Positions 54,938-64,000 of a DNA stretch of 64,000 nt are shown in pieces. The notes beneath the pieces are model-generated. The model worked only from the letters and a program-made list of their open reading frames with translations. It was not told the origin of the DNA and made no database searches. How positions within the stretch are numbered: position 1 is the first letter of the stretch; every line of letters starts with the position of its first letter. Source of the stretch: an uncultured Granulosicoccaceae bacterium. GTDB lineage: Bacteria > Pseudomonadota > Gammaproteobacteria > Granulosicoccales > Granulosicoccaceae. Location: contig CALGNZ010000028.1 in assembly GCA_937957915.1 (NCBI GenBank), forward strand, positions 1-64,000, given 5' to 3'. Position numbers and translations under genes: made by a program.

Positions 54938-54996
54938 CACAGGTCATTGTGACCACTGCAACTGTTGCAGACACCATCGGATCCGACAACAAGCGC

Positions 54997-55893
54997 ATGG
55001 ATAGTTATGTGTTGGTTAAGGTTCGCGTTGATCGCGATGTTGCCCCGCAGGTAGAGTCGGCCATGCTTGAGTTTGGTGCATTGTCCTGCACCTTTGAAGA
55101 CGCAGGCGACAAACCCATTCACGAGCCCGCACCCGGGCAGGTGCCACTTTGGGAAAAGGTAGATGTCAGTGGCATGTTTCCGCAAAACTATGACGCGTCG
55201 CTGTTGTCTTCACTGTTGAAAAATGAAATTCCCGATGTGCAAGAGCAAGACATCGTTACCGAAAACCTGCAGGGACAGGTGTGGGAACGAGCCTGGATGG
55301 AGCACTTCGAGCCGCAGCGTGTGGCGGGCAATTTTTGGGTTGTACCATCGTTTTGTGAGCCTCCTGACCCTGATGCCGTCAATCTGTCGATTGACCCGGG
55401 GCTTGCATTCGGCTCTGGTACGCATGCAACCACCTTTTTGTGTTTGCAATGGATGGCTAAACAGAAGCTGGCTGGCAAGACCGTGATTGATTACGGTTGC
55501 GGCTCCGGCATACTCGCGATAGCCGCAGTGCTGCTGGGTGCGAAGGAAGTGTTTGCCTACGACATCGACCAGCAGGCGTTAGTAGCTACAGACGACAACG
55601 CGACACGTAATGGCGTTGCCGACAGAATTCACATCTGTGCCAGTGATAAAGAGTTGTCGGGACCGGTTGATGTGGTGGTAGCAAATATTCTGTTGGCCCC
55701 GCTGCTGGAGCTGAGCGGACGATTCGCAGAGTTATTGAAAACTGATGGAGCACTCGGTGTGTCCGGTGTGCTGTCCGAGCAGGTGGCGACACTGGCCGGC
55801 GTCTATGCATCGAACTTTCAACACAGCGCTACAGAAATGCGTGAGCAGTGGATTTTGTACAGCGCAAGAAAAAATGGGATTCGCCAGATATGA
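54997..55893 (+). CDS. prmA: Ribosomal protein L11 methyltransferase
   Basis: From the ATG at 54997 the product is 298 residues. It has the SAM motif VIDYGCGSGILAIAA (about residues 165-179), the FGSGTHATTFLCLQWM stretch before it, and VVANILLAPLLELS corresponding to the NPxL-like catalytic motif of PrmA. The enzyme trimethylates ribosomal protein L11. An upstream GTG at 54949 would give an N-terminus unlike the family and is rejected. It ends with an ATGA overlap with the DUF3426 gene, continuing the accBC operon. Confidence 0.95.
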   Translation: MDSYVLVKVRVDRDVAPQVESAMLEFGALSCTFEDAGDKPIHEPAPGQVPLWEKVDVSGMFPQNYDASLLSSLLKNEIPDVQEQDIVTENLQGQVWERAWMEHFEPQRVAGNFWVVPSFCEPPDPDAVNLSIDPGLAFGSGTHATTFLCLQWMAKQKLAGKTVIDYGCGSGILAIAAVLLGAKEVFAYDIDQQALVATDDNATRNGVADRIHICASDKELSGPVDVVVANILLAPLLELSGRFAELLKTDGALGVSGVLSEQVATLAGVYASNFQHSATEMREQWILYSARKNGIRQI

Positions 55894-57545
55894 TTACTCG
55901 TTGCCCTGAGTGTGGGACAAAGTTCAGGATCAGCGTTGATTTAATTCGCGCCGAAGATTCCACAGTGCGTTGTGGAGACTGCATGTCAGTCTTTGATGCC
56001 AGGTCACAACTGGTAGATGAAGCTGCGGAGTCGAGCTATCTTGCAGACAGTGCGCGTGAGCGTGCAGCGCGTTTACGTGAGCAAAGTCAGACCACTGTGC
56101 CGCCATTACCTGGAAGCGTTGATACCGCTGCAACCGGCAGTAATCAGCGCCTGGCTGACGACGACAGAGGTGGTCATGGTGCCGGGTGGGTTAGCCCTGG
56201 CGGGGACCTTACCAGCGATTATCGCCACCGCAATCCAGCAGTTGAGCGCAGTGCCCCAGGGCGACGTCCGCGGGGACACATACTGATCGACAGACGAGAG
56301 TCTGAAGCTGATATCGATCTGGATCATGCCGACACCATTGCGTACCAGCCGTTTAATGAATCTGCTGAAGCCCCTCGTCAGTCCGAGACGCAGCGCGGTG
56401 CAGAGTACGGTCTTCGTGCAGATCAGCCTTCTGCAGCAGAGCGGTTGAGTAGTGAGACAGCCGAGCTTGAGCTGGCAGAGCGAGGTGGCGACCTGGCGCC
56501 AGCCCCGAATGATTACTCTCAGCGTATTGATCCGCTTATCAATCCCGATGACAAGGCGATTGAGTTTGAGCAGACGCTGGCGCTCGATGGGTTAACCGGA
56601 ATCGAGGCCGATTACCCGCAACCTGCACCGGGAGTCGGTCGGCGCTCGGTGGTCGAAAGATCGGTAGAGGCAGTTTCGGAGTCCACAGCGGCCGGCACCA
56701 GCCACGCGAGTTCGTATGTGGGCGAGCACCAGTTTGATGCGCCTCGGCAGCCTGACACCGCAGGTAGTGCACGAGCACAAACTCCGCGGTATCGGCCGCG
56801 CGAACGCCTGGATTTAACCAACGACCCTGACATAGTTAACCGGCCAGCCGGGCCGCCTCGCTCTGAGCGCCACCTTCCGGAGCACCAGCAGAGTAATCTG
56901 AGCGATTCCTACAGCGATGGTCACCAGCGACAGTATGAATCCGGTGACATTGAGGCTGCACACCATTCACTGGATCAGCCGTCAGATCGTTCAGACTCAG
57001 CCACTGCCATGCGCCAGCATCTCAATGAGCGCGGTGTCACCATCGACTCAGACGATGCTTACGCGCAAGAGTCGCAGGCCAGGTCAGGTTCTCTCGGCTG
57101 GTTGTTGCTGGCGCTGCTCGCAGTTGGTTGCGCAGCGGCCATGTACGCGCGCGACGACATCGCAAAGTCGAATTTACCGCAGTCAGTCAGAGCGGCCTTC
57201 TGCTCCGTAGCCGGTTGCGAGTTGCCGGTAGCGAGCAACATCGCTGATCTCGAACTCTTGCGACAAAAAGTTTACTCACACCCGAGCATTGAAGGTGCGC
57301 TTGTCGTTAGTATCGATGTCGTCAACAACGCTGTGTTTCCGCAGCCGTATCCGGTGTTGGCTATTACCATGGCCAATGGTAGCGGTGAGGCCGTTGCTCA
57401 GCGCGACTTTGCGCCCGCAGACTATCTCGAAAACTATGCTGGCAATGAGGTGTTGGGGGCGGGCAAGCCAACGCGAATCAATATCGATATTGTTGATCCG
57501 GGTGCTGATGCTCAGTCCTTTGAGATGGAGTTTCGCCAGCTGTAG
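55890..57545 (+). CDS. Zinc-ribbon and DUF3426 protein (MJ0042-type finger)
   Basis: The 551-residue protein opens MITRCPECGTKFRIS, a four-cysteine zinc ribbon (Cys5, 8, 28 and 31) of the MJ0042 type. A long disordered region follows, rich in Arg, Ser, Glu and Pro and without repeats. There is one transmembrane helix near residues 400-419, then a DUF3426 domain with GALVVSIDVVNNAVFPQPYPVL and PTRINIDIVDPG. Such proteins always follow prmA in this cluster; their role is unknown, perhaps envelope sensing. The length is unusually large for the family because of the disordered middle. Confidence 0.88.
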   Translation: MITRCPECGTKFRISVDLIRAEDSTVRCGDCMSVFDARSQLVDEAAESSYLADSARERAARLREQSQTTVPPLPGSVDTAATGSNQRLADDDRGGHGAGWVSPGGDLTSDYRHRNPAVERSAPGRRPRGHILIDRRESEADIDLDHADTIAYQPFNESAEAPRQSETQRGAEYGLRADQPSAAERLSSETAELELAERGGDLAPAPNDYSQRIDPLINPDDKAIEFEQTLALDGLTGIEADYPQPAPGVGRRSVVERSVEAVSESTAAGTSHASSYVGEHQFDAPRQPDTAGSARAQTPRYRPRERLDLTNDPDIVNRPAGPPRSERHLPEHQQSNLSDSYSDGHQRQYESGDIEAAHHSLDQPSDRSDSATAMRQHLNERGVTIDSDDAYAQESQARSGSLGWLLLALLAVGCAAAMYARDDIAKSNLPQSVRAAFCSVAGCELPVASNIADLELLRQKVYSHPSIEGALVVSIDVVNNAVFPQPYPVLAITMANGSGEAVAQRDFAPADYLENYAGNEVLGAGKPTRINIDIVDPGADAQSFEMEFRQL

Positions 57546-57858
57546 AGCGTCGGTGTCACGTGGTAACCAGCTAATAGCAAAGCACCGTACGATTGTAATA
57601 AAGCGTTTGTAGTGTCGCACTATGCTAACGGTGTATTGCAGTTTCTCATCGTCACTTGTGTTTCGCTGCTGTTGCTAACACAAGCCATAGTGAACACACT
57701 TTTGTGTGTTGGCCTGAGGCGCGCTGTAGTGCGTCGATTAATGATGTGCTCACTGTCGCGACACAGCTAATCAACCCTCGTTATTCGCACGAAGTTGCTG
57801 CTAAACTGCGCGGCCGAAACCGGACGTCTGTTAACATACGTCGCTCCGCTAACTGCCC
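57546..57858. other. Intergenic region upstream of dusB-fis
   Basis: These 313 bases separate DUF3426 and dusB. A perfect 7-bp hairpin AACACAC/GTGTGTT with a TTTT loop lies at 57693-57710. It has no T-run and may be a regulatory hairpin or weak terminator. The promoter of the dusB-fis operon is expected here. Confidence 0.45.
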
Positions 57859-58983
57859 GTGTCGCTTTTGCCTGAATTGATTCCTACAACTTCTTTACCT
57901 GTGTGCCTCGGTGATCACGAGGTGTCTCGTCCGGTCGTGCTCGCGCCAATGGCAGGGGTAACAGACCGTCCTTTCAGGATTCTTTGCAAGCGCCTTGGTG
58001 CGGACCTGGCGGTGTCAGAGATGATCACGTCCAATGCGGCACTCTACGCCTCACGCAAAACACTGACACGAATGAATCATGATGGCGAAGTCGAACCGGT
58101 TATCGTTCAGATTGCCGGCGGTGATGTGGAGATGATGGTACAGGCGGCGCAGTTAAACGAAGCGCAGGGTGCCGATGTCATTGACATAAATATGGGATGC
58201 CCGGCAAAGAAAGTTTGTAATAAAGCGGCTGGCTCGGCACTGCTATCCGATGAAAGCCTGGTAGAAAAAATTCTACGAGCAGTAGTCAGCAGTGTATCGG
58301 TACCGGTCACACTTAAGATTAGAACCGGCCCTGATCGAGCGAATAAAAACGGCCTGAAGATAGCTCGAATCGCCGAGCAGTGCGGCGTTGCAATGCTGGC
58401 GGTTCATGGTAGAACTCGCGCCGACAAATTTTTGGGGGAAGCCGAGTATGAAACCACCGCTGAAATTGTGCAGAGCGTTGCCATGCCCGTGCTGGCCAAT
58501 GGCGATATCACAACGCCGGAAGATGCCGTGGCCGTGCTTGAAAAAACCGGCGCGGCTGGCGTGATGATCGGTCGAGCGGCGCAGGGGAACCCGTGGATAT
58601 TTCGCGAAACCAAACACTTCTTTGCGACAGGCCAGCGTGCTGCACCACCCACAGATACAGAAAAAGCCAGTGTACTTAAGTGGCACCTGGAAAACCTGTA
58701 TGACTTGTACGGTGAGTTTAGCGGTGTTCGCATCGCTCGCAAACATATTGCGTGGTATTGCAAAGGTAAGCCGCAGGCAGCTGAATTCAGGCAACGTGTT
58801 TATCGCGTTGAGAGTGCTGAAGAGCAATTGGCTCACGTGGAAGATTTTTTTCTTGGTAACTACGAAGTAACAAATGAGGTAACTGATAGTGAGAACGAAC
58901 ACCGTATGAATTATCGGACAGCAACAAAAAATCAATCTGAATCGGCTTACAGATCTGCTCCAAATGCGGGGCTGGCGCCTTGA
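57859..58983 (+). CDS. dusB: tRNA-dihydrouridine synthase DusB
   Basis: The FMN-binding start APMAGVTDRPFRILCKRLGADLAVSEM, the active-site Cys block NMGCPAKKVCNKAAGSALL and VLANGDITTPEDA are typical of DusB, which reduces uridine in the tRNA D-loop. The 374-residue length exceeds the usual ~320-340 because of a C-terminal extension after FFLGNYE with no recognisable domain. The GTG start is used for want of an ATG. It is followed by fis with overlapping stop and start (TTGA), the conserved dusB-fis operon. Confidence 0.95.
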   Translation: MSLLPELIPTTSLPVCLGDHEVSRPVVLAPMAGVTDRPFRILCKRLGADLAVSEMITSNAALYASRKTLTRMNHDGEVEPVIVQIAGGDVEMMVQAAQLNEAQGADVIDINMGCPAKKVCNKAAGSALLSDESLVEKILRAVVSSVSVPVTLKIRTGPDRANKNGLKIARIAEQCGVAMLAVHGRTRADKFLGEAEYETTAEIVQSVAMPVLANGDITTPEDAVAVLEKTGAAGVMIGRAAQGNPWIFRETKHFFATGQRAAPPTDTEKASVLKWHLENLYDLYGEFSGVRIARKHIAWYCKGKPQAAEFRQRVYRVESAEEQLAHVEDFFLGNYEVTNEVTDSENEHRMNYRTATKNQSESAYRSAPNAGLAP

Positions 58984-59222
58984 GTGCAGTCACCTGTTCG
59001 CCGTTGCAGGAACAAGTAGAAAAAGAGCTGCGCAGATACTTTAAAATTTTGAACGGTCAGGAACCCTGCGATCTGCATGAACTCGTTATGGGGCAGGTCG
59101 AAGAAGCGCTGTATCGCACGGTTATGGACCAATGCGATGGGAACCAGAGTCGCGCTGCCGCTTGTCTGGGTATAAACCGGGGCACGCTGCGTAAAAAGTT
59201 ACAGCTATACAATTTGTCCTGA
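58980..59222 (+). CDS. fis: DNA-binding protein Fis
   Basis: The 80-residue protein contains the Fis core: an N-terminal dimer helix LHELVMGQVEEALYRTVM and the helix-turn-helix CDGNQSRAAACLGINRGTLRKKL at the C-terminus. Fis is a nucleoid-associated protein that bends DNA and controls rRNA and growth-phase genes. A TTG start is used, as it overlaps the dusB stop; the length is slightly shorter than E. coli Fis (98 residues) because the mobile N-terminal arm is reduced. Its position after dusB confirms the identity. Confidence 0.95.
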   Translation: MSAVTCSPLQEQVEKELRRYFKILNGQEPCDLHELVMGQVEEALYRTVMDQCDGNQSRAAACLGINRGTLRKKLQLYNLS

Positions 59223-59312
59223 GTAAACCTGTTTTAACTTATGCGCCGGCTATCGGGTATAGCGAATCGGATATTTTAAAAAAGGCAGGAAAAGCCTGTC
59301 GGAAACCACCAA

Positions 59313-60887
59313 ATGATCAAGAAGATTAATCGAGCGCTAATCAGTGTGTCGGATAAAAACGGCCTGATTGATTTTGCGCGTGTACTGCAACAGTCCGGTA
59401 TTGAGATATTATCCACCGGGGGCACCGCCAGGGCGCTTTCGGAAAGCGGCCTCAAGGTAACCGAAGTCTCCGAGGTGACCGGTTTTCCTGAAATTATGGA
59501 TGGCCGGGTAAAAACACTACACCCCAAAATTCACGGCGGAATTCTGGGTCGACGTGACAAAGACCAGTCCGTCATGGCAGAGCATGGAATTGCGCCTATC
59601 GATTTAGTGGTAGTCAATTTATATCCGTTTCAGCAGACCGTGGCAAAACCGGGCTGTGCGCTTGAAGATGCCATAGAGAATATTGATATCGGCGGTCCGG
59701 CAATGATCCGTGCGTCAGCGAAAAACTACCGCGATGTCGTTGTGGTAACTGACCCGGCAGACTACAGCAGGCTCTCTCCAGAAATAGCAGCGCAGGGCGG
59801 AACCTCGGAAAACCTGCGATTTGATCTGTCGCAAAAAGCATTTGCCCACACTGCAGACTACGATGCCGCGATCTCGACTTACCTGATGCAGCAACGCACT
59901 GTAGAAAAAGAAGGCAACACATCCACTGCGGCCAATGCACTCAACCTGCAGTTTGAGAAGGTTCAGGATCTGCGCTACGGTGAAAATCCGCATCAAAGTG
60001 CTGGTTTCTATAGAGAGCGGGTTGCTGTACCCCAGTCCATAGCATTTGCCACGCAACTTCAGGGCAAGGAACTTTCGTTTAATAATATTGCTGATGCAGA
60101 CGCCGCCCTGGAGTGCGTTAAGCAATTCGATGCCCCCGCTTGTGTCATCGTCAAACACGCCAACCCGTGTGGTGTGGCGGTAGCCTCCAATGTATTAGAA
60201 GCGTATCAGCTAGCCTATAAAACAGATCCGGTATCAGCTTTTGGAGGCATTATTACTTTTAATACCAGGCTCGACGCGCAAACAGCCAAATTGATCGTAG
60301 ATCAACAGTTCGTAGAGGTTATCGTGGCGCCTGAGGTAGATAGCGCTGCCATGACGGTACTGGCTGATAAACCCAATGTACGTGTACTCGAAAGCGGCAA
60401 AGCTCAGGGTAAGCTCGTCGATGGAAAAGACTATCGACGCATCAACGGCGGCTTACTGGTACAGGATAGCGATAGCCGCATCATTACCGAGGCAGATTTG
60501 ACCACGGCCACGACGACAGCCCCGGACGCATCTCAACTACGCGATCTGTTATTTGCATGGAAAGTCGTGAAGTATGTTAAATCAAATGCGATTGTATTTT
60601 GTAAGGACGGGGCCACCATCGGGGTTGGTGCCGGACAAATGAGTCGAGTGTACTCGGCAAAAATTGCTGCCATCAAGGCGAAGGATGCCGAGCTCGAAGT
60701 TGCCGGTACCGTATTGGCATCGGATGCATTTTTTCCATTCAGAGATACTATCGATCAGGCGGCGGAGTATGGTGTATCAGCTATTATTCAGCCCGGTGGT
60801 TCCATGCGTGATAACGAGGTTATAGAAGCTGCCAATGAGCATGGTATAGCGATGGTCTTTACCGGTGTCCGGCATTTCCGACACTAG
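59313..60887 (+). CDS. purH: Bifunctional AICAR formyltransferase / IMP cyclohydrolase
   Basis: The 524-residue protein begins with the MGS domain [20 protein letters not shown] and [16 protein letters not shown], followed by the AICAR transformylase domain with [16 protein letters not shown] and [12 protein letters not shown], and ends with [31 protein letters not shown]. These are all PurH signatures for the last two steps of IMP synthesis. The length is standard. It follows fis with a 90-base gap. The usual partner purD is not immediately downstream; a YedK-type gene converges instead. Confidence 0.98.
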   Translation: MIKKINRALISVSDKNGLIDFARVLQQSGIEILSTGGTARALSESGLKVTEVSEVTGFPEIMDGRVKTLHPKIHGGILGRRDKDQSVMAEHGIAPIDLVVVNLYPFQQTVAKPGCALEDAIENIDIGGPAMIRASAKNYRDVVVVTDPADYSRLSPEIAAQGGTSENLRFDLSQKAFAHTADYDAAISTYLMQQRTVEKEGNTSTAANALNLQFEKVQDLRYGENPHQSAGFYRERVAVPQSIAFATQLQGKELSFNNIADADAALECVKQFDAPACVIVKHANPCGVAVASNVLEAYQLAYKTDPVSAFGGIITFNTRLDAQTAKLIVDQQFVEVIVAPEVDSAAMTVLADKPNVRVLESGKAQGKLVDGKDYRRINGGLLVQDSDSRIITEADLTTATTTAPDASQLRDLLFAWKVVKYVKSNAIVFCKDGATIGVGAGQMSRVYSAKIAAIKAKDAELEVAGTVLASDAFFPFRDTIDQAAEYGVSAIIQPGGSMRDNEVIEAANEHGIAMVFTGVRHFRH

Positions 60888-60920
60888 CGCAAACTATAAA
60901 TCTCTATTTATCCGTTGCGC
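60887..60920 (+). terminator. Extended hairpin at the purH stop
   Basis: GCGCAA/TTGCGC outer arms and ATAAAT/ATTTAT inner arms, separated by a 3x3 bubble and a CTCT loop, form a 34-base imperfect palindrome starting at the last base of the purH stop codon. No strong T-run follows, so it is either a terminator of the hairpin type or a 3'-end stability element. Confidence 0.45.
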
Positions 60921-61072
60921 CGATATTGTGTTCTTGCTTTGTCGTAGGGTGTGGTGAGTGAAACAAACCGCACCCAATGTCAACTCCACATAACACACCT
61001 TCGGTACGATAGTGTCTGCCACCCTGCTTATTATCTGACGAACTACTCCGCTGTAAGCGTCAAACAGGCGCG

Positions 61073-61759
61073 CTATGAACCGACGGCCTCGGTGCACTCA
61101 GGTCCTTCGTTAGTGGATTTGTTGACGTAGTCGCTGACCTCGGTAAACACCAGTGCGTCATTTCCGGCCGGTTGCATCAACTCATCCAGAGATTCCCGGT
61201 CATTTTCCTGAATCCATGCCATTGCCGCATTTTGTGAAGAAAGTATGACGGGCATGCGATCGTGCACGTTACTCATAGCGTCGTTGGCGCTGGTGGTCAC
61301 GATTGATACTTCCGGGCGTTCTGCTGTATCTGCACCGGTGTCTTTGGGTTTTCGATAGATACCGGCAAAAAACATGGCTGGTTTATCTGCTGCTGTGATG
61401 TGGTATGCCGCAACCAGCTTTTTATTTTTTCTTTTCCATTCGTAAAAGCCGTTGACCGGAATTAACACCCGTTGCTCTGGAATCAGATAGCGCCACAGAT
61501 ATGAAGTCCATACCTTGTCATCGCGTGAGTTGGGAATTCTGCGTGTAATGGGTTGGCCCTTCGCACCTTTTGCTTTCATGGAAATTCCCCAGTTCATCGT
61601 AGTCAGTACTGGTTGATCACCATCGATAGTGACGACATCTAGTGACTGGGTAGGGGCGACGTTATAGCGTGGTTGCTGGCTGGGCCACACTTCCATGCCC
61701 AGCGATTCAAGCAGTGAGCGAATACCTTCGTGATCGGATATGTTCATTCGGCCGCACAT
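61073..61759 (-). CDS. SOS-response-associated peptidase, YedK/HMCES family
   Basis: The 228-residue protein starts MCGRMNISDHEG, so Cys2 becomes the N-terminal nucleophile after Met removal. RYNVAPTQ (about residues 30-37) and the C-terminal His in NVHDRMPVIL complete the active site. HMCES/YedK forms a thiazolidine crosslink with abasic sites in single-stranded DNA to shield them. All key residues are present. It is transcribed leftward between purH and aroE, and no LexA-type box was recognised in the region upstream. Confidence 0.94.
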   Translation of the reverse strand: MCGRMNISDHEGIRSLLESLGMEVWPSQQPRYNVAPTQSLDVVTIDGDQPVLTTMNWGISMKAKGAKGQPITRRIPNSRDDKVWTSYLWRYLIPEQRVLIPVNGFYEWKRKNKKLVAAYHITAADKPAMFFAGIYRKPKDTGADTAERPEVSIVTTSANDAMSNVHDRMPVILSSQNAAMAWIQENDRESLDELMQPAGNDALVFTEVSDYVNKSTNEGPECTEAVGS

Positions 61760-61879
61760 AGCTCGGCACCTCCTGCATTTTACCGGGTTGTCTTCAATGT
61801 ACCAAAGTTAACTGTCGGTATGTACTGTTTGCTGCGAGCTGTCAGTCGGCCCTGAGTTGAGGCGGTATCAGCAGTTTGT

Positions 61880-62701
61880 CTAGTTGTGTGCCAGCCACTC
61901 TATGACAGGTGCGGTATCGGGCTGCATTTTGGTCCAGGTAAAAAATGACACGGCGGCCTGCTCAATTAGCATACCTTTGCCATCGATGCTTCGGGCAGCA
62001 CCCCGGGTTGCCGTCCATTGCAGAAAGGTGGTTGGTTCAGCGGCGTAGGCCAGGTCGTAGCAAATTGTATGATTAGCGATAACATCTTCCCTGCTGATGG
62101 GCAGTTCCGAAGACAGGCTCGCCGATGTTGCATTGATTACCAGATCTGCCGCACGGTTGAATCCGGACAAGTCGGCGCCTGTGCTCCTGATGTCGAAGAT
62201 TGAATTGAACTCACTCGCCAATCTGTCCGCTTTTGCAACGGTGCGATTAGCAATGGTAATGCTGGCTGGCTGTTTTGATATTAGTGGTTCCAGAATTCCT
62301 CTGGTCGCGCCGCCGGCGCCGAGAATCAGAATAGCCGAGTCTTTTATTTCGACCTGATGATTTTTACCCAGATCATTTACCAGCCCCGCACCGTCGGAGT
62401 TGTGGCCCCATAGTTTGTTGTCTGCATCTTGATACAGGGTGTTCACCGCCCCGGCTGTTTGGGCAGTGTGGGTCAATGCATCGCACAATTCGAAGGCCTG
62501 TTCCTTGAACGGTACCGTCACATTGCAGCCAACGCCGCCGTTGTTGAAGAAACGTTCCACGTCGCTGGCAAATGCTTCAGGTGTTGACCGTATTTTTCGG
62601 TAATCGATGTCCAGGTCAAACTGTCTGGCAAAGTGCTGGTGTATGGGGGGGGATTTGCTGTGTTCGATCGGATTGCCGAAAACCGCGAATTTCTTGGTCA
62701 T
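61880..62701 (-). CDS. aroE: Shikimate 5-dehydrogenase
   Basis: The 273-residue protein has the substrate-binding start FGNPIEHSKSPPIHQHFARQF, the block NVTVPFKEQAF with the catalytic Lys, and the NADP motif GAGGATRGILEPL near residues 128-140. The C-terminal GKGMLIEQAAVSFFTW is typical. AroE reduces 3-dehydroshikimate in aromatic amino acid synthesis. The length is standard. It is divergent from hemB, with overlapping leader regions. Confidence 0.97.
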   Translation of the reverse strand: MTKKFAVFGNPIEHSKSPPIHQHFARQFDLDIDYRKIRSTPEAFASDVERFFNNGGVGCNVTVPFKEQAFELCDALTHTAQTAGAVNTLYQDADNKLWGHNSDGAGLVNDLGKNHQVEIKDSAILILGAGGATRGILEPLISKQPASITIANRTVAKADRLASEFNSIFDIRSTGADLSGFNRAADLVINATSASLSSELPISREDVIANHTICYDLAYAAEPTTFLQWTATRGAARSIDGKGMLIEQAAVSFFTWTKMQPDTAPVIEWLAHN

Positions 62702-62752
62702 GGTGTGTTTCTCGGGAGTGCCCTGCCAGCACTATTTTTATGCTGAGTCTAA

Positions 62753-63832
<1,080 letters not shown>

Positions 63833-64000
63833 TCCGACAATTGATAAAAAATTAGCAGACGAATCTGCATTCGTGGACTAGAAGTAATAGGCAAGGTGTG
63901 GCTATCAGGTTTGCATTTTATCAGTTTCGGGTGCTGTTCCACGGGCATTGATTAACAGCATTGCTCCGTTGATCAGTTACTCTGGCTGTATCCCGGTTGA

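Noticed and set aside
58273..58935. 220-codon frame opposite dusB
   Set aside because: It lies wholly antisense to a confidently assigned gene and its product has no family features.

Overview
The window reads as one continuous stretch of chromosome from a free-living, probably marine gammaproteobacterium. Three blocks of gene order support this: metG-rnfABCDGE divergent from apbC-dcd, then accB-accC-prmA-(zinc-ribbon DUF3426)-dusB-fis-purH, and the amgK-murU pair. Gene density is high and both strands are used. I see no rRNA, tRNA, CRISPR array, prophage or insertion sequence. A Granulosicoccus-like or Chromatiales-affiliated host would fit, but that is a guess and not shown by the sequence.

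Layout. Positions 1-12 kb hold single metabolic or accessory genes: a methyltransferase-like protein, a HAD phosphatase, a Gfo/Idh/MocA oxidoreductase, a nucleoside hydrolase, two NUDIX enzymes, a Bcr/CflA-type exporter, a secreted polysaccharide-lyase-14-like protein with three CBM10-like modules, a nitroreductase, an unusual ADP-ribosylglycohydrolase homologue, and the AmgK/MurU peptidoglycan-recycling pair. Positions 12-26 kb are core genes: a YfaZ-type porin, mazG, a bile-acid-symporter-like permease, metG with the Rnf/Rsx electron-transport complex and a DUF1841 gene in one apparent operon, then apbC, dcd, rppH, hemJ and a redoxin.

Positions 26-45 kb are rich in envelope proteins: a small beta-barrel, a 1086-residue Ig-repeat lipoprotein, a possible small RNA with a strong terminator, a 1113-residue coiled-coil OmpA-domain protein, argC, an orphan PilY1-like protein, a monocarboxylate-type MFS carrier, an ABC half-exporter, an SH3b protein and a small lipoprotein. 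At 45.5-48.4 kb lies the lower gallate/protocatechuate meta-cleavage pathway (ligK, ligJ, galD), which takes 4-oxalomesaconate to pyruvate and oxaloacetate. It is followed by a compact two-gene unit of an EndoU-like nuclease with an overlapping small gene, which I read as a candidate toxin/immunity pair. Then come an S9 peptidase, an SrkA-type kinase, the fatty-acid/translation/purine block (accBC, prmA, dusB-fis, purH), a YedK/HMCES-type DNA-protein crosslinker, aroE and hemB.

The main points for a second look are: the EndoU/YacL-like pair; the CBM10-like triple module on a PL14 domain; the ADP-ribosylglycohydrolase with altered metal motifs next to a NUDIX gene; the possible small RNA near 31.2 kb; a perfect 21-bp dyad upstream of the outer-membrane/Ig lipoprotein genes; and a recurring habit of short in-frame tandem repeats (15 bp in mazG and metG, 114 bp in the OmpA-domain gene), with similar short repeats between genes.
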